Shown here: positions 9,653 through 21,506 of the stretch, in pieces
How positions within the stretch are numbered: the first letter of the stretch is position 1
How the letters are laid out: each line of letters begins with the position of its first letter
Source: Locusta migratoria
Taxonomy: Eukaryota > Arthropoda > Insecta > Orthoptera > Acrididae
Direction: 5' to 3'
Assembly: GCA_026315105.1 (NCBI GenBank)
Contig: CM048753.1
Location: 72,135,047 to 72,199,046 of the forward strand
Length of the DNA stretch: 64,000 bases
Translations under genes and position numbers: made by a program
Notes under the pieces: model-generated
Told to the model about the DNA's origin: nothing
The model's input: the letters and a program-made list of their open reading frames with translations, nothing else
The model's database searches: none

Positions 9653-12600
9653 GTTGTTGTTGTTGTTATGGTCTTCAGTCCGGAGACTGGTTTGATGCAG
9701 CTCTCCACCCTACTCTATCCTGAGCAAGCCTTTTCATCTCCTCATAAGAACGGCAACCCACATCTATTTGAATCTGCTTACTATACGCGTATCTTGGTCT
9801 CCCTCTGCGATTTTTACCCCACACACTTCCCTCCAATGCTAAATTTACGATTCCCCGATTTCTAAGAATGTCTCCTACCAAGCGATCCCTTCTTTTAGTC
9901 AGGGTATGCCAAAAATTCCTTTTCTCACCAATTCTGTTCAGTACCTCTTCATTAGTCATGCGATCTACCCACCTAATCTTCAGCATTCTTCTGTAGCACC
10001 ACATTTCAAAAGCCTCTATTCTCTTCCTGTCCACACTGCTTATCGTCCATGTTTCACTCCCATACAAGGCAACACTCCACACAAATGCCTTCAGAAAAGA
10101 CTTCCTTACACTTAAATTAATATTCGATGTTAGCAAATTTCTCTTTTTCAAAAATGATTTTCTTCCCATTGCCATTCTGCATTTTGTATCCTCTGTCCTA
10201 CGACCATCGCATGTTATTTTACTACCCAAGTAACAAAACTCATCTACCACCTTCATTGTTTCGTTACCTAATCTAATTCCTTCAGCATCGCCTGATTTTC
10301 TAAGACCGAATTCCATTATTTTTGTTTTGCTCTTGTTAATGTTCATTTTATACGCTCTCTTCAACACATTGTCCATTCCATTCAACTGCTCTTCCAGGTC
10401 CTTTGCTGTCTCTGATAGAATTACAATGTCATCAGCAAAACGCAATGTTTTTATTTCTTCCCCCTGAACTTTAATCCCTATTCCAAATTTTTCCTTGCTT
10501 TCCTTCACCGCTTGCTCGATGTACAAATTGAATAACATCGGAGAAAGGCTACAACCCTGTCTTACTCCCTTCCCAACTGATGCTTCCCTTTCATGCCCTT
10601 CGAGTCTAATAACTGCGGTCTGGCTTTTGTACAAGTTGTAAATAACTCTCCTTTCCCTATATTTTACCCCTGCTGACTTCAGAATTTGAAAGAGTGTATT
10701 CCAGTCAACATTGTCAAATGCTTTCTCCAAATCTACAAAAGCTAAAAATGTAGGTTTACCTTTCCTTAATCTATCTTCTAAGATAAGACGTAAAGTGAGT
10801 ATTGCCTCCCGGGTTCCTACGTTCCTCCTGAATCCAAACTGATCTTCCCCAAGGTCAGCTTCTACCAGCTTTTCCATTCTCCTGTAGATAATTCGTGTTA
10901 AAATTTTGCATCCATGACTTATCAAACTGATGGTTCTGTAATTTTCACACCTGTCTGCGCCTGATTTCTTTGGAATGGGGATTATTACATTTTTCTTAAA
11001 GTCTGAGGGTATTTCGCCTGTCTCATACATCCTACACACCAGTTCAAATAGTCTTGTCATGGCTGGCTTTCCCAGAGACTTTAATAGCTCTGCGGGTATG
11101 TCATCTAATCCTGGGGCCTAGTTCCGACCTAGGTCTTTCAAGGCTCTGTCAAATTCATCTCTTAGTATAGTATCTCCTATTTCATCTTCATCTACTTCCT
11201 CTTCCCTTCCTACAACATCGTCTCTAAGTTGATTTCCTTTGTAGAGCTGCTCTATGTACTCTTTCCACCTTTCAGCTTTCCCTTCCTTGCTGAGAACTGG
11301 TTTCCCATCCGCGTTCTTGATATTCGTAGAGCTGCCCTTCCTGTCCCCAAACGTCTCCTTTATTTTCCTGTAGGCGGTATCTACTTTTCCCCTTCTTATA
11401 CATTCTTCTACGGATTTGCATTTGGCTTCTAGCCACTTCTGCTTAGCCATTTTGCACTTCCTGTCAATCTCATTTTTTAGTCGTCTGTACTTCATTTTGT
11501 CTGTTTCATTTACTGCATTTTTATATTTTCTCCTTTCATCTATTAAATTTAGTATTTCCTGTGATATCCAAGGATTTTTTGTTGGTCTTGCCTTCCTACC
11601 TATTTTGTCCTCTGCTGCCTTCACTATTTCATCTCTCAGTGCTACCCATTCCTCTTCTACTGTTTTATTTCCCCCTGTTTCTGTCAATTGTTGCCTAAAT
11701 CTCCCTCTGAAATTCTCCAGAACTTCACTTTCCTTCAATTTATCTAAGTCCTATCTCCTTATTTTCCTACCTTTCTGCAGTTTTTTCATTTTCAGCCTAC
11801 AGTTCATGACTAACAAGTTATGGTCAGAGTCTATATCTGCCCCTGGGTATGTCTTGCAGTTTAGGACCTGGTTCTGGAATCTATGTCTTACCATTATAAA
11901 ATCTATCTGATACCTTCCTGTGTCTCCTGGTCTCTTCCACGTATACAACCTTCTTTTGTGATTCTTAAACCACGTGTTTGTTATGATTAAATCATGTTCC
12001 GTGCAAAATTCTACCAGGCGACTTCCTCTTTCATTCCTCCTGCCCAGTCCATATTCACCTACTATTTTTCCTTCTCTCCCTTTTCCTACTACCGAATTCC
12101 AGTCTCCCATCACAATTAAGTTTTCCTCTCCCTTAACTGTCTGAATAATTTCCTTTAGCTCCTCATATATTTCTTCGATCTCCTCATCATCGGCAGAGCT
12201 AGTTGGCATATAAACCTGTACTACTGTTGTCGGTGTTGGCTTCGTATCTATCTTGACAATGATAACGCGATCACTGTGCTGCTCATAGTAGTTTACCCGC
12301 ATTCCTATTTTCTTATTCATTATCAGTCCTACTCCTGTGATACCCCCAACTGATTTTGTATTTATAATCCTGTACTCACCTGACCAGAAATCCTGTTCAT
12401 CCTGCCACCGAACTTCACTAATCCCCACTATATCTAACTTCAACCTATCCATTTCCCTTTTTAAATTTTCTAATTTTCCTACCCGATTAAGGGATCTAAC
12501 ATTCCACGCTCCGATCCGTAGAATGACAGTATTGTCTTTCCTGATGACAACATCCTCCTGAGTAGTCCCCGCCCGGAGATCCGAATGGGGGACTATTTTA

Positions 12601-12948
12601 CCTCCGGAATATTTTACACGAGAGGATGCCATCATCATGTGTTCATACAGTAGAGCTGCATGTCCTCGGGAAAAGTAACGGCTGTAGTTTCCCCTTGCTT
12701 TCAGCCGTTCGCAGTAGCTGTGTGGCAAAGCCACATTAGCTGATGTTACAAGGCCAGCTCAGTCAATCATCCAGACTGTTGCCCCTGTAATTACTGAAAA
12801 GGCTGCTGCCCCTCTTCAGGAACCACACGTTTGTCTGGCCTCTCCACAGATACCCCTCCGCTGTGGTTGCACCTACGGTACGGCTATCTGCATCGTTGAG
12901 GCACGCAAGCCACCCCACCTCGGCAATATCTGTGGTTCATGGGGATGG
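9653..12948 (-). mobile_element. Near full-length RTE-clade LINE
   Basis: This minus-strand element of ~3.3 kb ends in the (CAA)n-type tail, seen on the plus strand as TTGTTGTTG at 9653. CGTCTGT at 9642-9648 and 12949-12955 is a likely target duplication. It encodes one long frame with endonuclease then RT. At least five other copies of the family lie in the window (25139, 40379, 42894, 48083, and a tail near 56135), all 5'-truncated. Confidence 0.88.
9675..12734 (-). pseudogene. RTE endonuclease-reverse transcriptase, two in-frame stops
   Basis: This is one reading frame of ~1,020 codons, interrupted only by TAG at 11751-11753 and TAG at 11118-11120; no frameshift is needed. The endonuclease comes first: GAWNVRSLNRVGKLENL, GISEVRWQ (Glu), VMGDWNSVVG (Asp, Asn) and IDSDHNLLVM (His). 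After a basic linker come the RT blocks: FGFRRNVGTREAI, FVDLEKAFDNVDW, GVRQGCSLSPMLFN and FADDIVIL (catalytic Asp pair). The C-terminus is NRRGRPRYAYSKQIQ-like. The second stop sits where relatives have the NKAPG-type block. Because all catalytic residues survive, this is a recent or recently active lineage. Confidence 0.9.
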
Positions 12949-13119
12949 CGTCTGTTAAGCAAACTGTTGGGTAGGGACGCTACAAAAATGTATCTGGTAC
13001 AAACACTGTCACAAATTCTTGTCATTAATAAGTTCCTTAAAAAATAATTTATTATGGTCCTATTCCTAATATATGTTAATTTAGAAGAAATATTCTTATT
13101 ATGGCTCATGTGGATCAAA

Positions 13120-13322
13120 ATGTTCAAATGTTTGTGTAGTCTATGGGACTTAACTACGGGGTCACCAGTCCCTAAACTTACAAACTACTTATGAACTACC
13201 TTCGAATTAGGACGGCACAAATATCCATGCCCGAGGGGGGGGGGGGGGATTCGAACCCCCGACCGTAGTGGCCGTGCAGACCGTGACTGGAGCGCCTTAG
13301 TCCCGTCGGCCACCGCGGCCGG
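13120..13322 (-). mobile_element. tRNA-Leu-like SINE, family B
   Basis: On the minus strand it begins GCCGGCCGCGGTGGCCGAG, has a B-box GGGGGTTCGAATCCCCC and ends in ACAAACATTTGAACATTTTG. A 15-base target duplication CTCATGTGGATCAAA lies at 13105-13119 and 13323-13337. A G/C homopolymer of ~15 sits beside the B-box. There are nine copies of this family in the window. Confidence 0.93.
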
Positions 13323-13584
13323 CTCATGTGGATCAAATCTTTTCTTTAAATAGTTATAGTTTGTAGCGTGCACGTGGCTAACTGACTGAAATAAATCTGA
13401 CTGCTAGAAACAATTCTGTTGTATCAGAAAACGTGAATTTATATCACCTGTGAGAATCTATTCTGCTCTATAAAACGTAATAACATGTAATTTCATGTAA
13501 TAACAACTTTCATCTAAGGACTATAGATTATATCAGACAAAAATCACAATCAGAATTATTCATTTATCATTTTGTGCTGAATCA

Positions 13585-15495
13585 AGAGAAGAATGGCAAT
13601 TTGGAAGAATCCGAGTACATCGTAGGAAATGTCATTGCTATCGATATATATCGAACATTCGACTCTCGCTTTGCTACCAATGCCGGAAAACTGACATGGA
13701 GGAACAGCTGATGTATGTTGCTAATTACGATGTTTCTGACGTGATGATTTTATGAAATTTTGGATTATCTAAAGACTGGGATACCACCCGTTAGATTTGA
13801 CCCGTGGCATTGGCATGTTGTGTACGAGTGTATTTGTAGGTGGCGTGAGTAATTATGTTGTGGCTGAGTTGTAGACGATGGTATGTGGTTAAAGCAGACG
13901 AGTAGTATCCCTGTCTTCAGTTATTCCGACATTTCGGTAATTTCCAAGAATGCTTACAATCGAAGAACCTCGGCCTGAAATGATATATATCTTACGTACA
14001 ACTGTAAAATTATTGTTTCTTAACCGGAGATTAGGGCACTACGCGCCCTCACGCACTGAAAAAAAATTTCTTGTTTAACCTTTGTCCAACAAGAAGGCTT
14101 TTTTTTAGTATTGACTGTGGTAGAAAATCGACCAATTGTGTTTACAATGGTCACTGGCGGCCTCGGGCGATTATGTTGGCAACATCAACAACACGATAGA
14201 AAATCTTTGCCCATTTGTTCGAACCACATAGAATGACTCGATTAGTGTATCGTACAGACCATGAAGTAAACAAATAATGCTGTTCCTGATTTATGGTTGA
14301 CATGTTCTTGTATGTACCCTCGTCCGCTCAGAAAAATAATTGCCCTCGTAAAGCGAAGATTCCACGAGAAAACATCAGCGTTGTCAAGCGATTGCCTAAA
14401 ATGAAGACTCACAGGATTCTCACTATTAAGTATCTGTTGCCAACATTATCATAGGAGGCCGCTGGGATATTTGGTAAAATTTAACCGGCACTGGGAGGTA
14501 TGAAACTGTATCTTTTACGTGTTAAGGGAAATGCCTGACACAATAACAACAAATAAAAACGGAAGTATATACTTCTCATGCCATTTTCGAATTATATGAC
14601 TTTCATTAGTCTAATATTTGATATGGAACTACAATTTCGGTGTTCGTATATTTATACAACGCCAAGAAATAATGTTATTTCGATACTGCGATATTCAGAA
14701 TTCCAGAGCTGACAACATGTCGACTTCGTAGTTCCACCCGTGCACCGCTACATGCCTCTCCCGGCGCATCATTATTTATATCGGCATTCATGTGAAAACA
14801 TCCATTTCCTTTAACCACTCTTAATCACTGCGAAAATGAAGCATTTGAACGGCACAAGAAAGTGAGTTGGGGGTACTCCATGTTTCGATATTCGCTTATT
14901 TTAATATGTTATTTTAATACTGCAGATGCGCTGCATTACAGCGTCTTTGCTCGAGGTGATTGTTGGAGAATGTAGAACTTGATCCAAGCTGTAGATAGGA
15001 AAATTTCTACTACCTTTTACCACTTTTAATGGCTAAATGCACACATAATATTTATATTTGTGAAATCTACGACAAACAATCTTTCGAATTATGTAACTTT
15101 CATTGGCCTTCATGTACGATTAAATTAGTAATCTGTACCACAATTTTCGTGTTAGCGTATTTATATAATGATTATTACGTGAGGGCACGTAGTGCCCGAA
15201 TCTCCGTTTCAGAAGCACTAAATCGTTTACAGTTGCAGTTCGATGTATACCATTCTTGGATATTACCGTTATTTCTTTCCGTATTTCAAAAGGCAACAAC
15301 ATACTGAGTCGGGAAAGTACAAGAAAATGTCACAAATTCAACGCAACCAAAAATACAATTTAAATTAAGTGCTTCGCATTTGTCATATCGAATATGGAGC
15401 AAGAATCGAACGTTGGATACATATCGATCGCAGTGCCGTTTCCTTCTATGTACACGGATTCTTCCAAATTACCAAAAGGATTTTTAAAAAGTAAA
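13585..15495. mobile_element. Nested inverted-repeat element (outer and inner arms)
   Basis: Outer arms 13588-13690 and 15395-15490 are reverse complements (GGAAGAATCCGNGTACAT, then CGATATATATCGAAC). Inside lies a second inverted pair: ACCGGAGATTAGGGCACTAC from 14022 and its complement ending near 15212. The core (14110-15170) has degenerate direct repeats: TTTCGAATTATATGACTTTCATT near 14588 and TTTCGAATTATGTAACTTTCATT near 15082. No coding is evident. It is a large non-autonomous foldback-type element of the same family as 15565-15955. Confidence 0.6.
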
Positions 15496-15564
15496 CAGCA
15501 TGAATTATCTCGTAGTCAATATTTCATTGAACATCGGACATAAGTTGAAAGAAAGGGGGAGGAG

Positions 15565-15791
15565 GTAATTTCGTAGACCTCGCGTATCTCGAAGGAAACG
15601 TCATTGCCATCGATATATATCGAATGTTCGATATAGTGCTTCCGAACAGGAGATTCGGGCGCTACGCGCCCTAACGTACTAAAAAAAAAAAAAAAAAAAA
15701 CTTCTTGTTTAACCTATAACTGACCTTCTTAATGCTACGCTACAGATAACTTTTTTTAAGTCAAAGTTAGGTTAGGTATAGATTAAACATG

Positions 15792-15828
<37 letters not shown>

Positions 15829-15955
15829 CAGTACGAGAGGGCGCGTAGTGCCCGAATCTCCGGTTCAGAAATACTATATCGAACATTCGATATATATCGA
15901 TGGCAATGCCGTTTTCTTCGATGTACACGAGGTCTAGGAAATTACCGAAAGGGGT
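15565..15955. mobile_element. Compact ~390-bp foldback element
   Basis: It is palindromic throughout. The outer arms share GTCATTGCCATCGATATATA and complement. Next in are arms with GGAGATTCGGGCGCTACGC, then A/T homopolymers (20 A at 15681 and ~37 T at 15792), with a ~100-base loop. The order of outer and inner repeats is the same as in the 1.9-kb relative at 13585, but here they are directly adjacent. That suggests a deletion derivative. Confidence 0.7.
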
Positions 15956-16340
15956 CAGTCAACTACTTGAATCAAACAATGCTGCAAATAAGATTGAGAA
16001 TTATTATTACGCAAGAGCAGGCGTGTACATTACTTTAGTTTTCAGAATGTTACGCAAAATAGCAAGAAGGGTTCTGGTCTGTCCTTCCAGTAAACGATCT
16101 GAGGTACAATTTCTATGTCCGATTGCTCCTCACAGCTCTTCACAGCCAATGCACACAGCGGCTGCCACTACTGAATTCTACCAACACTACCGTACAACTG
16201 CTACTACTGCAGAACAGTCGACAGTCTAAATTCTTTGCTGAAGACACACCACATCCTGAGAAGTTTGCTATGTCACAGATCAGAGATAACAAAGATTTTT
16301 TTTTATTATTTATTTATTGAGTTCGGTTTTACACTATTAA
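15956..16340. other. No confident feature
   Basis: This is a non-repetitive stretch. It has a 109-codon open frame across its first part with no recognisable domain and no splice or start context that I trust. A T-rich run leads into the next element. Confidence 0.5.
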
Positions 16341-16869
16341 GGGCCGGTTCGTCCATCTCTCGTTAATCTTGTCGTTACTAAACGAGAAGATGCCTTTAAC
16401 GTTTCGTTAAATGTGCTCATTAAGTGCATTGCGTTTGTCATTGCCACATACACCTCTCGTTTGCTAACCTGGAGAAAACGAGAAGGTACGATATATTTCG
16501 ACTATGTTGGCAATAGAAACAAATGAAAGTGCCATCTGAATAAACAGCTGTTCCCCATATTTGACTATCAGGGAAGAGGTTAGCAGACAGTTGTTTTTTC
16601 GTGACAACTGCAATTAAAACGAAAATTATTTTTTTCTGAACGGACAAGGGTACATACAAGAACTTATCGACCTTAGAGCATGTACAATATTAAATTTACT
16701 CTGTAGCTCGTGAAAAATATTAACGCAATTCTACACTTCATTGTTCATCTGTTGCCAACATAAGCACTGGAGCCCGGCGAGAAGCGTCGTAAAATTTTAC
16801 TTTAGTGCAAGCAATAAATTGCACGTAGGCGAAAGTGCACTGTTCCTGTAGCTCGGAGGAAGAAATCAC

Positions 16870-17069
16870 AGCCGGCCGCGGTGGCCGAGGGGACGAAGGC
16901 GCTCCAGTCACGGTCTGCACGGCCACTATGGTCGGGGGTTCGAATCCCCCCTCGGTCATGGATATTTGTGCCGTCCTAGTTCGTAAGTAGTTCATAAGTA
17001 GTTTGTAAGTTTAGGGACTGATGACCCCGTAGTTAAGTCCCATAGACTATACAAACATTTGAACATTTG
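16870..17069 (+). mobile_element. tRNA-Leu-like SINE, family B
   Basis: The copy starts GCCGGCCGCGGTGGCCGAGG and ends ACATTTGAACATTTG. Its target duplication AAGAAATCAC is at 16860-16869 and 17070-17079. It is nested in the Harbinger-like element. Confidence 0.93.
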
Positions 17070-17199
17070 AAGAAATCACGTTTTAGGCCTTACACTAGGT
17101 GCAACAAGCATAACTAAATACTGAATTAATAAGTTTGCACACATAGATAATGTATTCTGTTGTTTATTACAACAGATAACTTACGAAATTCATAACTAT

Positions 17200-17400
17200 A
17201 TGTTGGTCTCTTCAGATGGTCGTGTAGTTTTTCATGCAGCATTTCCAAAGTGGCCTTTCAAAGACGAAATTGCGTAACAAATTCTGCATCATCCCAGCAT
17301 TCAAAATGATTTGGACGAACATAAATACGTCTAGGACGCCTTATACGGGCAATGTCCTCTAGATCATCCAAAATATTGACATCGTAGTAATTGTCAACGA
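17200..17400 (-). pseudogene. Harbinger transposase N-terminal fragment
   Basis: The minus-strand translation reads LDDLEDIARIRRPRRIYVRP, then NHFECWDDAEFVTQFRL, a stop, then KATLEMLHEKLHDHLK. Harbinger nuclease proteins open with a similar arginine-rich segment, then an FE...DDxEFxxxFRLxKxT block. A GTAAGT donor-like sequence follows near 17187, so an intron is possible. The catalytic DDE part is not visible, having been lost or diverged. Confidence 0.55.
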
Positions 17401-17890
17401 AATCTTATTCCAGCCATTTTCATCATACCGATTCTCACTTAAATAGTCGTCACCCGTAAGTTTGTATTTTGATATCGCAACAATATTTTTAAGGTTATGT
17501 TGCGTATCTGCAATGTATCAATCTCATCTAACCGCTACTGACATGGATATGGCGAGAAATATGAAGATACAATTTACGAATTAAGCTACTTTCCACACTA
17601 GTTTTTTTATACATGTAGTGCTTCTGTTATTTTGTTCGATAAATCGGTCTTTTTCACGTGAATATATTGATGTATTTTAGCGCTTTGGAATCCTGCCATT
17701 TTGATACAGATACTCACTTAACTGGTCGTTAGCCGTGTAACGATCAGAATTTTACTCGTTAACTTAACGGCCAGTTTGAGGTCCTTCAACCTCAGATTAA
17801 CTCATAACGAAATATTGACAAACGCAATTCTCCACTAACGATAAGTTAAAATCTTAACTGGAATTTAACGAGACATTGACAAACCGGCCC

Positions 17891-18157
17891 TTAGTCACTT
17901 CTGTGTGTTATTAAATAAAGTTTTTCTTTTTATCCTAATATACTTTTGTAACCCGTTGTTTACAGTCAGTTTTCATATCTTAATATTTCCGATACATAAA
18001 AATTCAATTAATTTACTGTATACTCTCATGTCATTACCATATAACAAAGATGAGATTGACATTGGTTGTGGCACTTTGTTTTTAATTATCGAAGCTATAA
18101 ATCTGATCCTCGTCTCCCGATACTTCGGGCATTGAAATAGTATATGGTTCGCATCTC
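17891..18157. other. No recognisable feature
   Basis: AT-rich flank between the Harbinger-like element and the LINE RNase H fragment. There is a 76-codon open frame with no family resemblance. Confidence 0.5.
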
Positions 18158-18545
18158 TCAGAGTCCATCGCAGTCACAAGCCGGTGTTTGACTTACATGT
18201 ATTCTATGAAGGTGGTCTGTAAATGATCCATGATTGAATCTTAATCTACTGATCGTAGAGGTTGCTTGTCGTGGTCCACTAATAAGTTCAAACCATGGTC
18301 TTTTAGGAATTTGGGGTTGAATTTTTGCATATGTTCGTCCTCTGTGTTGTGAACTCAGATTCCATTCATCCTGCCATAATTCATATGCTCTTTTGCGTAT
18401 GTTGTGCCGATGTTCCGTAAAGGGGAGCTTTATTTCCAATGGAGGTCCACTGTATACAGCTTGCTTTGCGAGGTCATCTGCTTTTTCATTTCCTTTGATT
18501 CCACAATGCGCTTCCACCCTGTCGTGTCCTACATAGGAAAGAGGG
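18158..18545 (-). pseudogene. LINE RNase H domain, C-terminal half
   Basis: The minus-strand frame from 18517 reads EAHCGIKGNEKADDLAKQAV, the terminal His/Asp-containing block of RNase H in Jockey/I/R1-type LINEs. It continues through GPRQATSTISRLRFNHG to a zinc-knuckle-like CDCDGL end. The preceding Trp of this domain is found at ~19645, on the far side of a ~1.1-kb insertion. Confidence 0.75.
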
Positions 18546-19626
18546 AAGAGGTAGCAAGGTCAGTCTGCATATCCCGAGCGGAAAGGAGTGATTGCAGAGA
18601 GACAGTACAGGCATCTACTAGAGATGCGGATTTCGGGACTCGAGAGGATACTTGTTTAGGAAACTTTATGGAACTCCCAGGTACCTTGCATTGAATTTAT
18701 TGCATCCCATACTAAGTCTACTACACTGGGGTTAGTTATTTAAAAAAACAAGAAGTATAAATCGTCTGCCACAACAGAAGCCAGTAATTACGTTCCCTAG
18801 CAGCATCCCCTAGACAGACGCACTCCCCGCGAGAAACAGACTGTCGTGGAGCACCCCGAGGCCGACGGCGATAGTCACGGGCTGGCGCCCGACTCTTCTG
18901 ACTGAGAACTCCCCTCTTGATCCAAAAACCGGGGGTTTTAACGGCCGGTGTGGGCGCACCTCTTTTCCCCACTTTCCGAAAGTTAACAATTTCCTATTGG
19001 CCGCTGCTTGGTTCAACCAATCTAAATTGTGGCTTGCCCTCTCTCTGAGTCCCCTAGGGAACCACGTTTCAGCCCTGTCCCTTCTGCCATTCCCCGGGTG
19101 GGGAGGTGGCTTGTTTGTGCACTAACAAAATCCATACTTGGTAGCAACATTGTTCAGCTGAAAGTAAATCGTCACGACGCTACCCAATATGGGCAACAAC
19201 AACAATGTTTTACGTCAGTTGGCCACACCTTAGGCTCCGCCTTAGGCCACGCCTCAGGGGAGCTGCTAACTTGCAGTTTTTCTTCTTTACCCTCTCACTC
19301 TAGCCTCGTGGAACCACTGACGTTGCTGTTCCCAAGTGACTGGTATCAACTTTGCTACGTACATTAAAACGTGCCTGTTGGCCACCAAGTACTAATGTAA
19401 CGATTACAACAGCGTCTAGACGCTATATGAAGTTACGCCCATCTCCGAAAGGTAACCTCCACCCTGGGACGGTGGCTGAGGGCATCAGCAGTTCGCTAGG
19501 AGATTTCTTTAGTGCCTACATCCCGTAAGATATACGTGTCTGTTTTAGCCTGTTATCTGCAAGGCCTCTATTTCTCAGCCTGGAGTGCGTCTCTGTGGCT
19601 CACACAGCCTCTCAACAATTACAACA
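18546..19626. mobile_element. Insertion of uncertain class inside LINE RNase H
   Basis: This ~1.1-kb, comparatively GC-rich non-coding block separates two halves of one RNase H domain. On the minus strand TGTTGTAATTGTTGAGAGG at 19626 is echoed by TGTTGTAATCGTTAC at ~19407. A TG start and GC-rich promoter-like sequence (18800-19000) suggest an LTR. I could not find a clean CA end or a target duplication. Confidence 0.4.
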
Positions 19627-19639
19627 GTAAAATCAATAT

Positions 19640-20300
19640 ATGATAATCCACATAAATGTAATTTGTTTTTGCCTTCTTCAGCACCCGTACTACAATAGCG
19701 AACTTGAAGTATGTAGTCGTTGGTAATTTTTGATAATTTAATGTTAGTTATTGCTTGTAGGACGCTCTTAGCGTCTGAAAGCCGGCCGCGGTGGCCGAGG
19801 AGACTAAGGCGCTCCAGTCACGGTCTGAACGGCCACTACGGTCGGGGGTTCGAATCCCCCTTCGGGCATGGATATTTGTCCTAGTTTGTAAGTAGTTCAT
19901 AAGTAGTTTGTAAGTTTAGGGACTGATGACCCCGTAGTTAAGTCCCATAGACTTTACAAACATTTGAAGAGTCTGAAAGTATGGCAAAATACGAATGTTT
20001 CTGATCCAGACAACACTGTATCGCCTTTATCACTGCTATGGTTTCAGCTAAGTATATAGAGATATTTGGAGGTAACTTAAATTTCTGTTCTATCTGTAAT
20101 TCAGATGTGCTGTCATCCCCTGTCATTTTAGACCCATCTCTGTATATCTGGATTGCCCAATTTCCTGTTTCTGCTCTTTCATTTTCCAATGTTATGGTTT
20201 TCTCCATGAGTTCTCTCTGGTCCTATTATTTGAAACGGAATGTGATCCCTTAGGAGAAGGTAGTTGTAACTGTAGACAGGTAACTGTAAACTCTGTACCT
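19640..20300 (-). pseudogene. LINE RNase H domain, N-terminal half
   Basis: On the minus strand from 20207 the frame gives WAIQIYRDGSKM (first catalytic Asp), YLAETIAVIKAIQCCL (Glu) and FAILSDS (second Asp). A SINE interrupts at 19970-19782. The reading then resumes with SDAKSVLQAITNIKLSK and ITFMW in a shifted frame near 19645. These are the classic RNase H1 blocks of a non-LTR retrotransposon. Confidence 0.75.
19782..19970 (+). mobile_element. tRNA-Leu-like SINE, family B
   Basis: The target duplication GTCTGAAAG is at 19773-19781 and 19971-19979. It splits the LINE RNase H frame right after the second catalytic Asp. A small deletion follows GATATTTGT compared with other copies. Confidence 0.92.
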
Positions 20301-21339
20301 ATCTGCAACATTTTTGTAAGTCAAGACAGATCCCTATAGCTTTTTATCCCGATTTCCTAAAGGTGTGCGGCAGGTTCATAGAATCTGATGTATTGGATGT
20401 TCTGAGAAAGATAGCTTCTCTACAATGAATCGTTATAAGAGTATTCCTCCTAAGCATACACGTTTTCATCGGTATTGGAATCTATCTATTTTTTGTAACA
20501 GCTTGGTGCTTGCTGGTGGTCATGAGACAGTGGGCCGTGCCCCAGGGGATAGCCACTCGGCCAGTCAGCTACGCTATCGCAGCCACCGCCCCCGGAAATT
20601 TGAAGGGTTGTAGCTCCCAAACTAACAGTGATAGGAATGTAGTTTAAATTGATTTGTACGCAGCTGGTTTAAACGAATCCAATACACGATAGAAAAAACT
20701 ATTGTTCCATTTAAAAAATTATATCTTTGTGGTGTAACTCTTTGGAAAATGATACAATAAACTATGTTCATAGCTCCGCAGAGAGTGTAACATTTCTTGT
20801 GTTGACCTACCGCATTATAATTTCCCGTCACCTATTATTTTATAAGATGCAGAGGCAAACACACTTAGTGAATATATATAGCGTGAGTATCTCGGAGAAA
20901 AGAATGATGTGCATAGCACTAAAGACGTTGCCATAGAAGACGATTTTAATTCCCAAGTCGGCGAATGTAGCGTTGACTTTGTTTACAACTTGCAAAGTAA
21001 ATTTGCTAAGGACTCTTCGGAAATCGATTAATAAGTACTGCGCACACAAAGTTAGCAAGCAGGCAGCGAAGCGGAACTCCAGCTAGTTCAGACAACTCTG
21101 TCATTTTCGGTTCCGTTGAGTGATGAACTAAATTAAGTCGATTTAGCAGCACGTTCTCGCTGAGTAACCCGCACGTGGTGGAAACAATAATGGGATTGGG
21201 GGAGGGGGGGGGACGAGTAATTTGACTGCAGGCCTACAACCTGCAGCCATTTCTCATGCTGTAATAAGCACTGGGCTGTAACAAATGACACGACAACTGC
21301 CAACGAAGACGCAGATGACAGATGTCGTTACGTCACATT
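20301..21339. other. No confident feature
   Basis: Possibly a degraded 5' continuation of the LINE up to ~20470. Then come a short GC-rich stretch (20510-20600) and AT-rich sequence without usable frames. A poly-G-rich run lies at 21195-21212. Confidence 0.5.
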
Positions 21340-21506
21340 GCGAGTCCTGAGCATTATGGCCCGGTAAATTATAGACGTTTCCTGAAAAATGTCTCGTATG
21401 TTCCGACCGTTGCTACTGACAGTATAAGGCCTTATAGACGAACGTTAAGTGTGAGGTGCCCCAGGGTTCTGTTTTGGATCATTGCTGTTCTTATTTATAT
21501 AAATGA
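21340..21506 (+). pseudogene. LINE RT remnant
   Basis: Shifted frames retain a CxVPQGSVL-like block (seen as RCPRVLFW) followed by LIYIND (21485-21503), the RT motif around 'PQGS...LYIND'. It is cut exactly by the Helitron insertion at 21507. Confidence 0.5.

Larger units (their letters stand above)
16341..17890 (-). mobile_element. PIF/Harbinger-like transposon
   Basis: The terminal inverted repeat GGGCCGGTTCGTCCATCTC at 16341 matches the complement of GACATTGACAAACCGGCCC ending at 17890. The flanks are TAA and TTA, fitting the 3-bp TWA target of Harbinger elements. Words such as CTCGTTAA recur near both ends. A SINE is inserted at 16870. A transposase fragment on the minus strand supports the assignment. 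Confidence 0.75.

Noticed and set aside
18736..19367. Several overlapping ORFs in the GC-rich insertion
   Set aside because: They are short, on both strands and without domain resemblance. They are expected by chance in stop-poor GC-rich sequence.
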